DNA of 64,000 nucleotides from assembly GCF_018613805.1 (NCBI RefSeq), contig NZ_JAGGPL010000014.1:1-64000 (forward strand), read 5' to 3'. Made by a program: the position numbers and the translations under genes. The notes below the pieces were generated by a model. The model saw nothing but the letters and a program-made list of their open reading frames with translations. It made no database searches and was not told the origin of the DNA. Of this stretch, positions 62,712-64,000 are shown one piece after another; position 1 is the stretch's first letter; the number at the start of each line of letters is the position of its first letter. Source of the stretch: Arthrobacter sp. ISL-48. Its GTDB lineage: Bacteria > Actinomycetota > Actinomycetes > Actinomycetales > Micrococcaceae.

Positions 62712-63191
62712 TCACCGGGCGCCGCTTTGGACGGGCTTGGCCTGCTGAGCCGCGCCTTGAACGGTCGCAAAGCGGACCGCCCGGGGCAGGCCGGCGATCA
62801 GGACTCCTGCCAAGGCTATATGCATCAGGCACAGGGTTACTTTCACGATTCCTGTGGTCCCGCCAGCAGCGGGCCCGGATAGTGAGAGAACGAGCACCGC
62901 GGCGCCGATGGTTCTCCACCAGGTCAGACCGGCCGCAAGGAATCTCCTGAGGACCCACAGCAGGACCCAGGCGATCAGCCCGGCGCCTACGGAGACCGCC
63001 GCGACCGAAGCCGCCGTCACAGTCTGTGGTGGCGCGCCGGGAAATTCAACAACCAGCGGGATGGTCAGCATGAGCACGGCGATGACCCAGATGAAAAGTG
63101 GGGCCAGGGTCGACAGCAGTATCCAGCCAATTGAAGAGATCGGGTGCCAGCTGACGCTGTGCTTCCCGGCATGTTCCGAGGTGATGCTCAT
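62712..63191 (-). CDS. Small four-TM membrane protein (DUF6069-like)
   Basis: The 159-residue protein has four hydrophobic helices (about 23-45, 58-82, 92-112, 118-138) and matches the style of DUF6069 proteins. GGAGGAAGAC precedes ATG 63191. It is divergent from a MarR gene, with a TTGTCA-17-TAACAT promoter overlapping one of two MarR-type palindromes, so it is the likely target of that regulator. Function unknown. Confidence 0.75.
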   Translation of the reverse strand: MSITSEHAGKHSVSWHPISSIGWILLSTLAPLFIWVIAVLMLTIPLVVEFPGAPPQTVTAASVAAVSVGAGLIAWVLLWVLRRFLAAGLTWWRTIGAAVLVLSLSGPAAGGTTGIVKVTLCLMHIALAGVLIAGLPRAVRFATVQGAAQQAKPVQSGAR

Positions 63192-63212
63192 GTCTTCCTC
63201 CAGAGTCAATTC

Positions 63213-63273
63213 TTGATATATTTAGTTAGGCAACTACATAATTAATGTTAGACGCCTAACTAATCGCTGACAA
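63213..63273. promoter_or_regulatory. Divergent promoters with two MarR-type operators
   Basis: Plus strand: TTGATA (63213-63218) and CATAAT (63237-63242) for marR, with TAGTT-aggc-AACTA (63223-63236) in the spacer. Minus strand: TTGTCA (63268-63273) and TAACAT (63245-63250) for the membrane protein, with GTTAG-acgc-CTAAC (63247-63260) over the -10 and spacer. Centres are 24 bp apart, and outer arms TTAGTTAGGC/GCCTAACTAA form a larger inverted repeat. Confidence 0.75.
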
Positions 63274-63281
63274 GGGGTTTG

Positions 63282-63743
63282 ATGGACTACAACCAGGCCT
63301 ATGCACTCAATCGGGCCCTCCGGACAATTGGCATGCGCCACCGCTCGCTGGCCGCTACCGAGCTCAACCGCCTCGGCCTTGCGATAGGCCAGGAGTCCCT
63401 AATCATGGAACTCGCAAACCAAGGGCCCAGAACCCAAGCGCAGCTCGCCACCGCAGCAGGCTGTGAACCCCCTACCATCACTTCCGCCGTGCAGAAGCTT
63501 GAGGCACTGGGGCTGGTGAGCCGGCGCCCATCCACCAAGGACCGGCGCGCAACGGTAGTAGAGCTGACAGTCAAGGGCGAGTCGCTGCTCGAAGGGCTGT
63601 CCGCTGCCTGGATCCATCTGGCGGAGTCGACAGTGGCCGGGCTGTCCCGTACCAAGGTGGAAGATATGATCGAGACCCTGGATGACCTGGCCGCGAGTCT
63701 TGAAACCGCGGCACGCGATCTGGACGCCCGCAGGCCAACCTGA
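63282..63743 (+). CDS. MarR-family regulator
   Basis: The 153-residue protein has the MarR winged helix (TQAQLATAAGCEPPTITSAVQ, wing SRRPSTKDRRATVVELT) and terminal dimerisation helices. AAGGGG precedes ATG 63282. It is divergent from a small membrane protein and probably represses both promoters through the two palindromes between them. Confidence 0.88.
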   Translation: MDYNQAYALNRALRTIGMRHRSLAATELNRLGLAIGQESLIMELANQGPRTQAQLATAAGCEPPTITSAVQKLEALGLVSRRPSTKDRRATVVELTVKGESLLEGLSAAWIHLAESTVAGLSRTKVEDMIETLDDLAASLETAARDLDARRPT

Positions 63744-63867
63744 CCCACGCGCCGACTCCTTGTTGGAAGTCCTCCAAGTAGGCGAGTCGTATGAGTTTCG
63801 GAACAAGTTGACCTGACTCGAAGATCGAAAGCTAGTTCGCGATCGGGAATAAGGGTCATGCTCGGCC

Positions 63868-64000
63868 GGCGCCAAAATCCTCGGACCGGTAGTAGGTGAC
63901 GATTCGGCGGTGGGAGCAAACGCCGTCGTCGTCCGGGACGTGCCCGCTGACTCCGTAGCTGTCGGGATCCCGGCCAGGGTGGACTTCCTTGACCCGGCAC
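63868..64000 (+). pseudogene. 5'-truncated serine O-acetyltransferase-like (hexapeptide) fragment
   Basis: Translation gives [31 protein letters not shown] and VGIPARV, the last left-handed-helix turns of CysE-type acetyltransferases. Upstream in this frame there is no start codon before a TAA at about 63850, and no acceptor or catalytic domain, so the 5' part has been lost. The frame runs off the window. The gap 63744-63867 holds nothing I can name. Confidence 0.6.

Overview
The window looks like chromosomal DNA of a high-GC Gram-positive actinobacterium, most likely Arthrobacter, Pseudarthrobacter or a close relative in the Micrococcaceae. The evidence is the strong G/C third-position bias, a GTP-type PEP carboxykinase, the bacterial proteasome activator Bpa ending in GQYL, a c-di-AMP (ydaO-type) riboswitch in front of a cell-wall lytic gene, many GTG starts, and several genes whose -10 box lies 6-7 nt before the start codon (leaderless transcripts). 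I saw no phage, insertion sequence or CRISPR array. Genus is inferred from protein and regulatory style only.

Layout. 1-3031: tail of an acidic repeat protein, then a tight three-gene cassette (medium-chain dehydrogenase, divergent 6-pyruvoyl-tetrahydropterin-synthase homologue, GT4 glycosyltransferase). 3079-8059: AlkZ-like winged-helix protein, tadA, PAP2 phosphatase, upp, small enzymes. 8093-11439: lytic transglycosylase-like wall protein under a c-di-AMP riboswitch, and a two-component system. 12147-16247: orphan winged-helix regulator, sixA, a divergent LysR/EamA pair, a small membrane protein. 16261-19737: a YhgE/Pip exporter with a degenerate ABC ATPase and its TetR, with a TetR-type operator in the promoter spacer. 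19780-31381: a perfect 28-bp-stem hairpin, flavin disulfide reductase, tRNA-Arg, pckG, the nsrR-hmp nitric-oxide module, phosphomannomutase, a RecQ helicase with a phosphoribosyltransferase-like tail, an MFS exporter and tRNA-Ser.

31455-37463: a LacI-controlled amino-acid-type ABC importer with two oxidoreductases, a probable catabolic unit with two LacI operators just downstream of a good promoter. 37528-39804: a prolyl oligopeptidase gene interrupted by one in-frame amber codon. 39879-44118: FAD/NAD(P)-binding protein and a TetR/CocE-hydrolase pair. 44562-49790: a five-gene organosulfonate uptake and desulfonation operon. 49869-56382: VOC protein, tRNA-Ser, quinone oxidoreductase, and a PadR/ABC/FtsX operon. 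56417-60825: P-loop kinase, cstA-ybdD, bpa and a linked gene. 60890-64000: aldo/keto reductase, then a decaying stretch with a chimeric pseudogene, a MarR/membrane-protein pair with two operators, and a 5'-truncated serine-acetyltransferase fragment at the window edge.

How genes work together. The sulfonate importer feeds TauD and the FMN monooxygenase; NsrR probably senses NO and controls hmp; TadA should edit the tRNA-Arg(ACG) encoded in the same window; Bpa opens the proteasome. A recurring regulatory design is visible: local TetR, TetR, MarR and PadR genes each have a short palindrome in or beside the -35/-10 spacer of their own promoter.
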